DNA from: Nyssa sinensis
Taxonomy: Eukaryota; Streptophyta; Magnoliopsida; Cornales; Nyssaceae
Assembly: GCA_008638375.1 (NCBI GenBank)
Contig: CM018049.1
Coordinates: 2,840,643-2,904,642, forward strand
Reading direction: 5' to 3'
DNA length: 64,000 nucleotides
The notes under the pieces: model-generated
Told to the model about the DNA's origin: nothing
Database searches by the model: none
What the model saw: only the letters and a program-made list of their open reading frames with translations
Program-made: the position numbers and the translations under genes
Shown here: one piece after another, positions 35,751 through 47,200 of the stretch
Layout: each line of letters opens with the position of its first letter
Numbering within the stretch: the first letter of the stretch is position 1

Positions 35751-36419
35751 TGTCACATCCCGAACCCCACCCTACGCGGATGTCGAGGACGTGACTGCCA
35801 GTCGGTCGCGACGCGACCAACCAAAGGCAAATTCTGAACTTTTCGACGAATTGCACTCCAACTGTAGGGTCAGATGCAGCGAAATTTAAAACTTTTCCTT
35901 TGTATCACGGGAATGCAACTCACTTATCCATCATAAGTATATGTATCACAAAGCAAGACTAAATCCAGTCAGTCAACAATTCTAATTTCAGAGCATATCT
36001 AAAATCAAGCATATAACAACAGAGCAGATCTAATATCTCTAGAGTATCATTAGTTCCATGAGCCATGTCTATCTAGTATATATCAGTCAAGTCAGTCATA
36101 ACATACCACTCACCGGAATAACCAGGTTCGATCTATAATAAACCAGTCTCTACAATTCAGTGCCGTCAGATCCTTACTTGCAATGCCACTTGGCCTATTC
36201 ACGTCATGTCATAGTACCTTCTAATCCAATGGAGGTAATTCCTGAAAAATGTCAGAATAATGGGGTGAGCTTAAATAAGCCCAGTGAGTAACACAGATTC
36301 CCTATCATGGGTTTCAAAATCAGTTTTGTGCTTCCATGGCACATGGATAATTTAGTCATTTCAAAAATAACTATTTTTATAAGTCCATTTCATAAGCAGT
36401 CTAGTACAATAAAACAGAA

Positions 36420-37110
36420 TCGAATAAACAATACAAACGGGTCGGAACATAACATAACCAATCGGTCAAAACAATAACTATTGCTAATATATCGGTCAAG
36501 ACACAGACTCTTCATTAACAGAACGAATCACAATCGGGACTGAGTGGGAACAATAAGTCAGTCAAGACAGGGGCATATTATCAATGGCTAGAACATAGCG
36601 GAGTTGGACAAGATCAATCAAGACAAGGCATACCAATAACAGGACGGAACATAACGGAACTAGACCATCTATCAATCAGGCCAGACATATCATCAACAGA
36701 CGGAATATAACGGAATTGAACGGAAACAATACATCAGTCAAGCAAAGGCATATCGCGAACGGATAAAATTATAACGGAACTAAACGGAAACAATACACTA
36801 ATCAAGACACAGGCAATCATAAACAGGACACAACATAACGGAACTGGGTAGAAACAATATAACAATCAAGTCAAGGGACACATCACCGTCGGAACTAATC
36901 ATAACTGGACTGAACAATGTTTCAATCAAGACAGACGTATCATCAACGGACAGTACACAACGGAACTGGACCATATATCAATCAAGGCGGACTTAACATC
37001 ATTAACGGACGAAACATGTCAGAACCGGACGGAACACATCAATCGAGGCAGACATAACATTAACGGACAGCACATAACCGAACTGAATGGAATTCCTAAT
37101 TCGAAGGATA
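36420..37110. repeat. Degenerate ~55-65-bp minisatellite
   Basis: Repeated CAATCAAGACA, CGGAACATAACGGAACT and related phrases in irregular order. Counterpart of 33085-34210 in the inverted LTR, more decayed. Confidence 0.8.
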
Positions 37111-37839
37111 CAAGCACATCACGTGGAATGTGATACAAAGGGCGTACATTAAGTACATACATTTAAACAATATAGCATTCAGACAGTATACTATACAAAG
37201 CGGTACGATACAACAAAATGTTGTTCTTTGCCTATATCACATGGTTTATTTAATCGTTTCAAAAATAATGGTTCAATATATCCATTTTATCTCAACAGTT
37301 CAAAACGGGAAAAACAGTACGGAATGCTAGCACAAGGATCAAGAATATAGTCAAGTATTTAAAAAGACTAAAACCATGTCATAAGTGATATAGTACGAAA
37401 AGCATGCATTTAAATAATTGCATTTAAACCGTATGGCATTCAAAACAAATCAGTAGATCAAGGGACAGTATCAAAACAGTGTCAGAAGTTACTCACAAAC
37501 TTTACACTTATTTCCTTGCATAAATGATCCGATAACCTCCAGGTACGTCAGGCATCTCCATGTATATCCTGAATAATAATCATCAATCACAGACAGATCA
37601 GAACTCATCCATTCAGGTCTCATTCGTCATCTTAGGTATCTATCGGATTACCTAAGATAGCCTAGTAGCCTATCGCCCTTCCATTGGGTCTCACCCGAGG
37701 CTATTTCATTCTTTAATTAGGCTTAGCAGTTATTAGGATTATATCCTAAGTCATTTAGACTTCAATTGTTATCAGTCAGGCACTCATTCTACCTTAGGGG
37801 CAAAATGGTAATTTACTATTTTTGTTCCGGACCGCGTCG

Positions 37840-38165
37840 TGGTCTTCGGAATAGTCTTTATATCTTAAGTACAAAGTTCTACGTCCTTTGGACTCCAATC
37901 GGTATCAGTTAGGTTCTCATTTTAACCATAGGGGCAAAATGGTAATTTTGCCATTCTTATCCTGGACCCTGTTATGGTCCTCAGAATATCCCATATATCG
38001 TATATATGAAGTTTTAAGTCTTTTAGACTTTAATCGGTATCAGTTGGTTACTTATTTAGTCTTAGGGGCAAAATGGTAATTTTGTCATTTTTGCCCCGGA
38101 CCCTATCATGGTCCTCAGAACGTCCCATATATCTCATGTATAAATTTGTAAGTCCCTTGGACTTC
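37840..38165. repeat. ~133-bp tandem array, inverted copy
   Basis: GGGGCAAAATGGTAATTT occurs at 37799, 37931 and 38066 (spacing 132-135). At 37933-37952 the dyad GGCAAAAT-GGTA-ATTTTGCC is perfect. Confidence 0.85.
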
Positions 38166-40520
38166 ATTTGGTATCTGCTTTAGATCGTCGAGACACATCG
38201 GTCATTTCTCGTTTTACGGGTTGACTGTCTCGGAGTCTTATTTAGCCCTTCACTGTTCATAATTATCCCTATGATAATTTATCAGATCAGTTTGACCTTT
38301 ATTCGACCTCTACTTTGCACTTACAATGCTCGGGGGTATTTTGGTCATTTTTCGTTTTGTGTAATTCTGACCCCGATTCATCATCTAATCAAGTATACAG
38401 TCTCACTAGTGTCTGGGCTCCTACCGGTATCAGTTTCGTCCCAATCGGACTTTGTTTAGGTCTCGTACGGTATCAGGGGTAATTTGGTAATTACATGTGT
38501 CGTATTTTTCGGCACGTCAGTTCATAAAATGGACCTCACCATTGGGTCCAGAGCGTCCAACATAGTGAAATTGGACTGTCTGTTATGTTTAATCGACCCT
38601 GAGTATCATTAAGGGCAATTCAGTCATTTACACCTACGTGTCTGTATTTTTCGGGACCTCAGTTCGTTAAACGGACCTCACCGTTGAGTTCAGAATGCCC
38701 GAGGTAGTCAAAATAGGCTATCTGATATTTTTATTTGGGTCTGGGTACCATCAGGGGCAGTTCGGTCATTTATCACTTACGGGTCTGTATTTTTCAGGAC
38801 TGTATTTCCAAAATTGGACTGTACCATTGAGTCCAAAATGCTTGAAATAGTGAAAATACACTATTTATTTAATTTATTTGGACTCCGTTTGACATATTTA
38901 ATGTCCAGGGGTAAAATTGTAATTTTACCTATTTAATAAAATAATAAAATAATTATTTTATTATTTAATTAATTACCAGGGGCTTAAATGTATAATTTTC
39001 CCAAAGTCTGGGCCAGTGTGCAATATTCAGAACTGTTGGGGCAAATCCGTAATTTTCAGAAATCATTTGGGGGTTAAAACATAATTACATAAATTAGGGG
39101 TTCAAACCCCTTGGGTTTTAGGTTCAAGAACTGAACCGGTCCAAATACATTGTGAACCAACCGGTCTGTGACCCTCAGCAAACCGGAATTAAATATTCCA
39201 ATTAACCTCAATTTGCCCCCCTATCCGTGTTCAGGATTAGCCCAGTCCCAAACTTCAATTTTTAAAACCCGTAACCAAACAGGCCAATTCTTAAAACATC
39301 AAACATCAAAACGGTGCAGTTTTATTAAAACAGTGGCACGGTCTTGAGGCGACACGTGTCTGAGTCAGCTCGGATTGGCTCGGTCAACTCGGCCGAGTCA
39401 ACTTCGTCTTCCCCAACTTTTCTACGCACTGTTGCCCTAATACCAGTCCTGATTTTTCTCAATTTCGTGCTATTTCAAGCACGGTTTTCAACATGTTTTA
39501 ATTCCAAAACATTTCTGGGAGTGATTACAACAACATAGCATCATTTTCATGCTTCGAATCCACGGATTAAGCTCTGTATAACCGATTATCATGCAGGTTT
39601 TCAGTTCGGTCGTGGGGCCTTATTTCTCAACCAAATCTCACAAGGTTTGGTTCTTTGTGACCGTATGTCCATGGGGATCAACATCCCATTTAGAAATTTC
39701 AGTTTAAGAGCCTATTTCAGATTTTGGGTTCCATGGCCGAGACCTATAGGTTCGGTTATGAGGGTCTACCCATGCGGTTTTGGGTCGCGGATTAGGGTCT
39801 TTAGGACCCTTGTGACCTCTAGATCAGGTCTTGACCAACCGAATTCAGTTTAGCTTAGGTCGAATCAGACCCAGTTTTGGAGGTGGTCATCCATGGTGGA
39901 TGGGTCACAGCTTTGGGTTTTTCATGACTATTCGACCCTCTCAGTTGTTCTATAGCAATCCTAAGCCTCACAGTAACTTGTATATATAGTTTGCATGGAT
40001 CAAATTTCATCAAAACAATACCAGTAATTCAAACAGAAATTTTTAGCAGTTTTTGGGTTTACCTTTTAAACAGTGGTTGACCCTTTTTCCATGGCCCGTT
40101 TGTGTCCTTTGGCACCTCCGTAGCCTCAGTTCCCTTCTGGTGCCTCAGTTCCTTTTCCTTATGCATTTCCATGTGGTCACCCCTACCATGCACACACCAT
40201 GGTCAACACACATCATGGCTTCACATTCACTTCTCTCACCCAATGCCCCTGACCCTCTCTTTAGATTTCCTCTCTAACGGTTCTGTCACACCCTATATGC
40301 AGTGGTGAATTCTCAAATAACACTCCCTTTTTGATCTAAGAGAATCCCCCAACATTATCTCTCACATGTATACACACTTATACATATATTTCCATAAGTA
40401 TGTTCAGCAATGAGGGGACTGGATAATCAGAGAGTGATGTAGGGTGATGTAATTCCATCATGTGGGGTTTGCATGGGTTGCCATTGGTCAATTTGGGTGG
40501 CAGCTTGGGGCAATTCATTG

Positions 40521-40527
40521 TTATATA
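40521..40527 (-). promoter_or_regulatory. TATA box of inverted giant LTR
   Basis: Minus strand TATATAA, about 525 bp from the LTR start at 41051, the same spacing as in 29709-35380. Confidence 0.55.
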
Positions 40528-40560
40528 CCATTAAGTTGTGCATATGGGCACAAAGGTGCT

Positions 40561-40637
40561 GGTGGCCACTTGGTTTAATTTTTGGATGGAATTCTTTCCT
40601 TCTATAGGTCAAGGGTTCAATTCCCCTTGACCACCAA
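40561..40637 (+). other. tRNA-like A-box/B-box module in inverted giant LTR
   Basis: Plus strand A box TGGCCACTTGG (40563-40573), then 51 nt to B box GGTTCAATTCC (40614-40624), flanked by AAGGG/CCCTT. Antisense to the LTR, with the same spacing as at 30130-30207. Confidence 0.6.
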
Positions 40638-41051
40638 TTTGGCCATTTTTCACCATTTTGGGCTAAGGCCCTGTTTGGCTACACATTAATTCAGTTTTTG
40701 ATGTTTGCCTCATAACTTTCATTCCGTAACTCCTTTTTCTATGCAGTTTGTTCCGAGAGTTTCATATTTCAGTTATCTTCAGTGTCAGAGGTTCCGTGTC
40801 ATTTATTAGTCATTCGAGATTTCCGTGGTTAATTAATTCGAATTCCGTCAGTGTTAAATTGACATTATTTCACCTAATTAATTGGTAATTAGGTTCGGGT
40901 ATTGTACCCTATTCTCGAACATGTTTTAATTATTTTATTGGTCTATCTTGACCGTCGGGAGATTAGGGTTAATTCCCTTGATTATTATCTGAGCCGGTAT
41001 TAATTAATAATTAATATTTAATTATTAATTATACAGGATCGGGGTGTTACA

Positions 41052-41545
41052 CGGCTGACCCCAAAGGTACACTTGGAGGGGTTCAACTTCATCTTGTGCT
41101 TGTTCAAAATGTCGAATGTCTTCTTCAAATGTTCAACGTGGTCCTCCTTCTGCTGGCTCTTGACTAGCATGTCATCGATGTAAACCTCCATCGTGTCGCC
41201 GATCAGAGGTGCAAACATTTTATTAACCAAGCGTTGATATGTTGCTCCGACATTTTTGAGGCCGAAAGGCATCACTTTATAGCAGTACAAACCTCGTTCA
41301 GAGATGAAGGAGGTTTTTTCTTGGTCGGGAGGATACATTTGAATCTGGTTGTATCCGGAGTATGCATCTATGAAGCTCATTAACTCATAACCAGCAGTGG
41401 CATCAACGAGTTGATCAATTCTCGGGATAGGGAAGCTATCTTTTGGGCAGGCTTTGTTCAGATCGGTGTAATCAACGCAGACTCGCCATTTACCATTCTT
41501 CTTTTTAACAAGGACGGTGTTAGCAAGCCATTCAGGGTAAAACAC
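41052..41545 (-). CDS. pol: Tat reverse transcriptase, palm and fingers (fragment)
   Basis: Would copy element RNA into DNA. Minus frame: FYPEWLANTVLVKKKNGKWR, VDYTDLNKACPKD, SFIDAYSGYNQIQM, MPFGLKNVGATYQRLVNKMF, and the catalytic YIDDMLVKS. These are the standard Ty3-type RT blocks, and the YIDD active site and the first Asp (FIDAYSG) are intact. The frame is entered by a 1-nt deletion near 41545 (GAG.GTG reduced to GAGTG) and leaves at the solo LTR. It continues at 35750. As a domain it is well preserved, but it cannot be expressed as part of a full pol. Confidence 0.93.
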
Positions 41546-41913
41546 TCCCTGATTAACTTTGCAGTTAATAACCTCTGAACTTCGTCATTGATTATCTTAT
41601 GTCTCTCTGGAGCAAATGTTCGTCTCTTTTGCCGCACGGGGTGGCAATCTGGATTTGTCGTCAGCTTGTGGCAAATACATGATGGATCAATACCTTCCAT
41701 GTCTTTAGTTTCCCATGCAAAGACCGACAACTGAGTTTTCAAAAATTCTATTATTACTTTCTGTTTTGGTGGAGATAGGTCGGCACCAATCTGTAAATAA
41801 TGTTCTTCTTCCTCCAAACCCACCGATATCTTCAGTGGTTCTTGGACTGGCGCAGCCATGCTATCTACACCGCGCGGGCTCAAAGGTTCGTCAATTTCGG
41901 TAGGACATTCCAT
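41458..41913 (-). pseudogene. pol: Tat pol linker and RT N-terminus, frameshifted
   Basis: The minus frame includes LEEEEHYLQIGADLSP, EFLKTQLSVFAWETKDMEGI, NPDCHPVRQKRRTFAPERHK and EVQRLLTAKLIRE, the block just before RT motif 1 in Tat elements. After LIRE it is out of frame with RT. An in-frame TAG separates it from the protease region upstream (after ALKGKTQP). Confidence 0.8.
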
Positions 41914-41970
41914 ACTTACACTTTGGTTAGAGAGATCGGAAAAAATGAGTTTCTGAGGTGTTTGTAATTG

Positions 41971-42525
41971 CTATGGCTGGGTTTTACCTTTTAGTGCGAC
42001 AACGTGACATTCCCGAGATGATGATTGGGAACCTCGAATAGTACAGACTTGATCGTTGTGTACATATTTGAGGCACTGATGAAGGGTGGATGTGACGGCC
42101 CCCATTTGATGGAGCCATGGTCTTCCCATAATTACGTTGTATGGAGATCGGCAATCCACAATCACATATTTAGCTATCATGGTTCTTTGTTCTTCACCGA
42201 CTCCGATAGTTGTTGGGAAGTCAATACTGCCCATGGGAGAACTTAGGTGTCCATCAAAACCAGCCATCACCACCGAGGTGCCTTTGAGATCAGACACGTT
42301 GAGCTTCATCTTTTGGAAAGGCTCATAAAATAAAATATTAGCGCAGGCTGCCCGTGTCCACTAATACTCTAGAAATGTCGAAATTTGTGACTCGGAGAGT
42401 GATGACAAACGCATCAGTATGTGGACAGTGTATGCCAGCCAAGTCCAGCTCGGAGAACTGGATTTGTGGTGAGGGTTTCAACCTCTTTTCAAGAGTCATG
42501 ACTTGAATTGGGATTGGTTCCACCT
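41971..42525 (-). pseudogene. pol: Tat aspartic protease, frameshifted after the active site
   Basis: Would process the polyprotein. The upstream frame (42523-42338) ends RVTNFDISRVLVDTGS, which carries the catalytic DTG. A 1-nt deletion right after it sends this frame into a stop. The next frame resumes with NILFYEPFQKMKLNVSDLKG and later DCRSPYNVIMGRPWLHQMGA (42309-41971), the usual C-terminal protease signature. So the two halves are both recognisable but disconnected. Confidence 0.85.
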
Positions 42526-42779
42526 TCGCTTCTCGAGCATAGCGTTTCCTTGCCCGATTTGAGATGCCAGAGATGGAATTGGTAGCGTGTAGGACGAGGA
42601 TAACATGATTATTAGGTTGGGGTGGTTGGCTTTGACTTGTCCCAGGAGTGGACCCCGGGTCTTGTCGTTGTGGCTAAGGCCTAGGGTCCTGCTGAGGTTG
42701 TTGGGGTTTCTGAGTTTGAGTATTCGGTCCGCCTTCTCGTTGAACGAACTCTTTGAGCCGTCCCCTCCGAATTAATTGA

Positions 42780-43010
42780 TCAATTTCTTATTGAAGATGT
42801 CAGCAACGTTCTGTAGTGTGTCCGTGATCTCGGTGGAACTCACAGTACTTACTACGATCTCGGGTGTCCGGATCACTATATAAAGGTTCTGGACGCTTGA
42901 AATTTTCATGTGCCCGGACCTGGTGATAGATCTGGGAAATAGAAGCAGTCAAGGGAAGGAGTGGCACATTCAAAGGTGCATATGATCTGAAGCAGTCCCG
43001 AGGTGGGCTG
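42780..43010 (-). pseudogene. gag: Tat gag zinc-finger segment, frameshifted
   Basis: The minus frame reads PLYSDPDTRDRSKYCEFHRD then HGHTTERC, the Tat-type nucleocapsid finger. It is in a different frame from the main gag (one shift near 42990). TGA follows ERC and TAA lies four codons later, in an otherwise recognisable EIDQLIRRGRLKEFV block. Confidence 0.8.
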
Positions 43011-44333
43011 GTTTTGACCTCGGGATGTTGTTTTTGTATCGGGACTCCTTGGTCTTTTATTGGTATTGCCACCACTCTGTGTTTGAGATTTACCCTCCAT
43101 TTGTGCTTGTTCCTTGGCAAGACGAAGGGACGTCCTGGTATCTTCCAGATTAATATGCTTTCTTGCCTTTTCCATAAGTGAGGCCATGTCTACTGGGGGG
43201 TTTTTTGTCAAAGAGTCATGAAAACGCCCTGGCCAAAGTCCCGCATGTAAGGAGGCCACCAAAAAGGCTTCACCGCAGTCAGTGATCTCAGTCAGCTCGG
43301 CATTAAATCGAGCAATATAATCCCGGAGTGATTCTCCCTTTCGTTGCTTGATAGATAATAGAAATTCTGGCCCCTTTCTGAGTCTCCGACTAGTTAAAAA
43401 ATGGTCGAGGAAACGCCTACTGAGCTCATAGAAATTGGGGACTGAATTGGGAGGGAGGTTGTGGAACCATCGAAGGGCTGCGCCTTTAAGGCTTGTGACG
43501 AATGTTCGGCACAGAAATGCGTCGGTGGCGCCATGAAGGGCCATCGTATGTTGATAATTGGAAAGATGATCACCAGGATCATCTAGTCCTTCATAAGGGG
43601 TGAATTTTGGAACAATGAATTTGCGATGACGTTCCTCGGCCAAAATAGCTGTCGTAAAAGGAGTAGTAAATCTATCGAGAAGCCTTGCTATCTCATCCTG
43701 TTGAGGAGGTTGATTTTCCTCTCGAGTAGGAGCTGCTTGTCCCATGGAATCCGTCACTTCTTCCGATCTCATCGGTATTCTGGACGGAACAGAATGCTTG
43801 AATCCTGGAATACCGACCTCAAGTCCAGTGGGTTGAGGATTATTTTGACTAGGAATAGCATGTTCGGATTGTCTTTGGAAGGAAGCAGGTGCCGGCTGAA
43901 GTGGTTGTCCGGATTGTACCAAATTAGCTCCGAAATTCGCGGGGCTAACAACACGGCCCCTGCTATAATTAATGATATTAGGTTGAACGTTAGGCATGCC
44001 CCCCGGAATGTCATCTCGAACTGGAGTTACGCCTGGTGGAGAAAAGGGACGAGCGCTAGGACCGCCTTCTTCATATCGCCTCCCTCCAGGGGGATATAAT
44101 ATGGGATATCCATTTTCAGGAACTCCTGTATGAGGGATAACCGATGGATTTTGAGTTAAAGAAGCCAAGACTTGGGATATGGCTAAGAGCTGAGCTTCAG
44201 TCTGATCAGATTGTTTCTGCATCTTAGCTCGAATTTGATCAAGTTGTTGCTGTACAGGATCGGAGGTTGCAACTTCCTCATCCTGAGCCAACGGTTGAGT
44301 TGATATTGGTGCAGAGCGATGGTTGGAAGCCAT
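42906..44333 (-). CDS. gag: Tat gag (capsid), C-terminally frameshifted
   Basis: I take ATG 44333 (MASNHRSAPISTQPL) as start: it is the first ATG after the primer-binding site, and the open frame upstream of it runs into the LTR. 475 codons. A Gln/Pro-rich N-terminal half (PVQQQLDQIRAKMQKQSDQ is helical) is followed by the retrotransposon-gag domain at about residues 237-375 (FTPYEGLDDPGDHLSNYQH, GAALRWFHNLPPNSVPNFYE, FLLSIKQRKGESLRDYIARF). A basic tail with KRPRSPDTKTT follows. The last ~35 residues are out of frame; the real continuation is the zinc finger at 42780-43010. Gag would form the particle and bind element RNA. Confidence 0.88.
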   Translation of the reverse strand: MASNHRSAPISTQPLAQDEEVATSDPVQQQLDQIRAKMQKQSDQTEAQLLAISQVLASLTQNPSVIPHTGVPENGYPILYPPGGRRYEEGGPSARPFSPPGVTPVRDDIPGGMPNVQPNIINYSRGRVVSPANFGANLVQSGQPLQPAPASFQRQSEHAIPSQNNPQPTGLEVGIPGFKHSVPSRIPMRSEEVTDSMGQAAPTREENQPPQQDEIARLLDRFTTPFTTAILAEERHRKFIVPKFTPYEGLDDPGDHLSNYQHTMALHGATDAFLCRTFVTSLKGAALRWFHNLPPNSVPNFYELSRRFLDHFLTSRRLRKGPEFLLSIKQRKGESLRDYIARFNAELTEITDCGEAFLVASLHAGLWPGRFHDSLTKNPPVDMASLMEKARKHINLEDTRTSLRLAKEQAQMEGKSQTQSGGNTNKRPRSPDTKTTSRGQNQPTSGLLQIICTFECATPSLDCFYFPDLSPGPGT

Positions 44334-44384
44334 GACTACCAAAAACTTTAAATGGAGAAAATGATATAAGGAAGAACGATAAAC

Positions 44385-44404
44385 GTTCCCACAGACGGCG
44401 CCAA
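44385..44404 (-). other. Primer-binding site of the Tat element
   Basis: Minus strand TTGGCGCCGTCTGTGGGAAC, two nt after the 5' LTR end. The first nine bases of TGGCGCCGT fit a tRNA ending in ACGGCGCCA; the exact tRNA was not determined. Confidence 0.8.
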
Positions 44405-44406
44405 GC

Positions 44407-45003
44407 TGATGCAGCTCTTTTTGTCTCGTCAAGGATACGACCGTCACTGCGAATGTACCTACAAAGAAATGAGATAAAAAGCCACCGGGGAGGGCTTCGG
44501 TGGGTAGCCGCTCCGATGGTTTAATGAGATCAAGTAAAGAAAAATTTCTTTGATCTAATAATATCTTCTTCTTCTGTTTTTAAGGAAAAAATCAGATGCT
44601 ATATACATACCTTTTCCAGTGTATTTATAGGTTAAGGGGTTTTGTTTTTTGTGCTAAGCGGTGGATGCAATGATATCCTTATGTCACTTTTCATCATTGA
44701 GTTTACAGCGATGTAGGGCTAAGACTTTATTTCGTCTTTGGTCAGAGCTAGACTCTACCGCTTGTCAGGCGGTACAGATTTCATCATGACGGCATACGTC
44801 ATAATAATTTTTGTAAATAGTTGTCCTATTACGACATCGGTATTCTGAGATATCCTGGTAGTGACCTCGGTATCCTTAAGAAATAACCTAGGTTATTTGT
44901 TGAATGTATTTGGAATGAAATCACCTCTTTATTGGGAAAAGAGTATATAATTCAAGCTGGACACGTGTCAGGTTCTGATTGGGAGTATATTTTTGGTGTA
45001 TCA
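44407..45003 (-). repeat. 5' LTR of the Tat element
   Basis: 597 bp, about 13 substitutions from the 3' LTR. Followed by TSD gacac. Confidence 0.97.
44622..44629 (-). promoter_or_regulatory. TATA box of the Tat element
   Basis: Minus strand TATAAATA in CCTATAAATACA, 375 bp into the LTR, leaving ~200 bp of R-U5. Conserved in the 3' LTR. Confidence 0.7.
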
Positions 45004-45008
45004 GACAC

Positions 45009-47200
45009 ATTGCTGTTATATCAGAATTATACTAGTGATGAGTTGCACTTGAAGCTTGGTGACAGTGTGTGACTGTTTATGAGGTTCAAATGGGGGAGCT
45101 ACAGGTCCTGGTGTATAGCCAGGGTGGTTTGTTTTCAAATCCTACATCCAAGGTGGATCCCCTGCACCTCGAATATTTAGCTTCTTTGACCGAATTATTG
45201 TCCTAGGCTTGATGCATAAAGTGCAAGTTGGCATTGTCTTCGATCATGTGTTCTCTTGCAAATTGGCTGGACAGCATGTGATGCAGACCCATTCTTATAT
45301 AACAATTTCAAGCAAATTTTTGGGATAGATCATGTAGTAAAGATACAGTTGCTTGAGAATGAGCTTGCTAAGGCTTTAGAGGCAAATAATAAGAATGAAA
45401 CCCAGCTTTAGAAGTTATTGCTAGTGGGTAGCAAAAGGTGGTAGACGGTAACAAAAGTCGCTGGAAAATTTGAGAAAACTCGGAGCAGTTATTAAATGAT
45501 GATTGCAGTGCCAGTGAGAGTGGGATGTTGACGGCAACCAGTCGAAGGTTAGATTTAATGTTTGTTTAGCTAATTTAAATTTAAAATAGCATTTTATGGA
45601 ATTATGATTATGCTCAGAATGTATGGTTAATTGTGAATTGACATAAGCAATAACATAATATTTCAATTAAATAATTATTTAAAGGAGAAATTATCAAAAT
45701 GCCCCTAAATCGAAAAGTAGTCCAATGGACTCCGATTGAATTAAATAAATAGTGAATTTTTAATATCTCAAACCTTCCGGACTCAATGGTAAAGTCTAAA
45801 TTAGTAATAGAGATACTTATGATAGCAAAGCATAAAATTTGATGAATAGCATTTATTCTGAAACGTAATTACTGATATATAGGGAACTCGACTGGAAAGG
45901 GCAGACGCATGGAATACTGATTTAGGAATGCATATTTAGAGGTAAGTAGATACCCTTTCTCTTCCATGTGGTGTTTTCAAGCCAAGTTTATTCTTTTACT
46001 GCCAAACTTGTACTCTTGAACGTACCTGATGTTATTGTTTCCACAATGTGATATTGTTTTATCTTGTGGACATTGATTGACTGCTATATCGTTGTTATCA
46101 TGTTGAACCATGCTTTGATAAGCCTATTGTTATGTTCCATTGTATATTTGATATTCCGTTTTTATACTCTTATGGAATCACATATGATCATGAAATGTTT
46201 ATGTATACCGGATTTGTGCTCAGTCACAATATCCATCTGATGCTTTTTAATCCATTGGAGACCTACGAGTCAAGTCCGTGAACGGACATATGGCCATGCA
46301 CTGGAATGCACTGAGGGGGGTATGCCGGGCCCCAAGGACCGAGGGCGTGCCAAACCCTGACACAGAATAAAAGCATCTCTTTTATGACTATTCGACTACA
46401 ATTGTTGAATTACATTATTCTTGTGATTATCTGGTATTGAGAGATATTTCCTTATTGATTTGTTTGTGATCGGTTTATTGTGGCAGTACATTCTTCTTGT
46501 TATATTATCGTTGAGAATTCCATGACGATGTTATATCCATTACTCCTGATTGTACATTGTGACCTATTGTTTATTGGCCCTTACGGTAACATTTCTCATT
46601 AGCTATCACAGCATCTCTTTTATCATATTCTTATACCAGTGTCGGAGATCTATATTTACTTGCTGAGCTCTCGTAGCTCATTCCACCCTACTTACCCCCA
46701 TTTTAGGTACTGACGCCGCGAGACCCTAGTAGGAGTCTGAGAGCATAGGAGGAAATTTTGAATAACTGTACCAATCTATGTTTAGTTCTCCCATGTATTC
46801 ACCACCCACAGGTGCTGGTTACGTCTGGTTCTTATTTTGTATACTGTAGAACCATATGACCCCAATAGGAGTCTGAGAGCATAGGAGGACATTTTGAAGA
46901 ATTGTACCAGTCTATGTTTAGTTCTCCCATGTATTCACCACCCACGAGTGCTGGTTACGTCTGGTTCTTATTTTGTATACTGTAGAACCATACTATTGTA
47001 TTGTAAAGACTTTCCGCTGACATTGTGTACTGAAAGACTTTCGCTGATTATAGATATTGATAAGACTTCCGTTGTTATTGTTTTCAGATTTTAGTACTTT
47101 GCATATTAGTACTATGATACAGGAATGGAAAAAATAGGGACGGCCTTAGGGTCGGCCCCGCGACACGAGATCCGCATAGGGTGGATTTTGGGTCGTGACA
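45009..47200 (+). mobile_element. Solo LTR of the 53367 family, second part
   Basis: Continues 22109-23684 past the Tat element and ends GGGTCGTGACA at 47200, followed by TSD tatat. The end region (GAGATCCGCATAGGGTGG) matches the end of the solo LTR at 53367. 45010-45420 has protein-like stretches of unknown origin. One ~140-bp dyad unit lies near 45775 (CTCAATGGTAAAGTC). Net LTR length is about 3.77 kb. The TSD lies in TA-rich sequence, so it is weaker evidence than the others. Confidence 0.8.
46722..46992. repeat. 136-bp tandem duplication
   Basis: GACCCTAGTAGGAGTCTGAG (46722) and GACCCCAATAGGAGTCTGAG (46858) start two ~95% identical copies that each end GTATACTGTAGAACCATA. Confidence 0.95.

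Larger units (their letters stand above)
35751..41051 (-). mobile_element. Giant solo LTR (5.3 kb) in Tat pol, opposite orientation, TSD cggct
   Basis: Plus strand starts TGTCACATCCCGAACCCC and ends GATCGGGGTGTTACA. TSD cggct is at 35746-35750 and 41052-41056. Same family as 29709-35380 but inverted, and an independent insertion because its TSD differs. Excision restores RT (TFGVS joined to RGKFLGF). Contains a degenerate TCAATC/GGAAC minisatellite (36420-37110), the ~133-bp array with perfect GGCAAAATGGTAATTTTGCC dyad (37840-38160), GGACC/GGTCC dyad units (38530-38850), a leader with possible donor, TATA box and tRNA-like module. No gene. Confidence 0.95.
23685..45003 (-). mobile_element. 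Tat-lineage Ty3/gypsy retrotransposon, 21.3 kb with two nested solo LTRs
   Basis: Two 597-bp LTRs (23685-24281, 44407-45003) start TGATACACC and end GCATCA on the minus strand. TSD gacac is at 23680-23684 and 45004-45008. Minus-strand order: primer site, gag, protease, RT, RNase H, second RNase H, integrase, 76-bp array, antisense gene, polypurine tract. The second RNase H and the antisense gene mark the Tat lineage. Hand alignment of the LTRs gives about 13 substitutions and no indels (~2.2%). Without the two solo LTRs the element is about 10.3 kb. Gag/pol carries several frameshifts and stops, so it is not autonomous. Confidence 0.95.
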
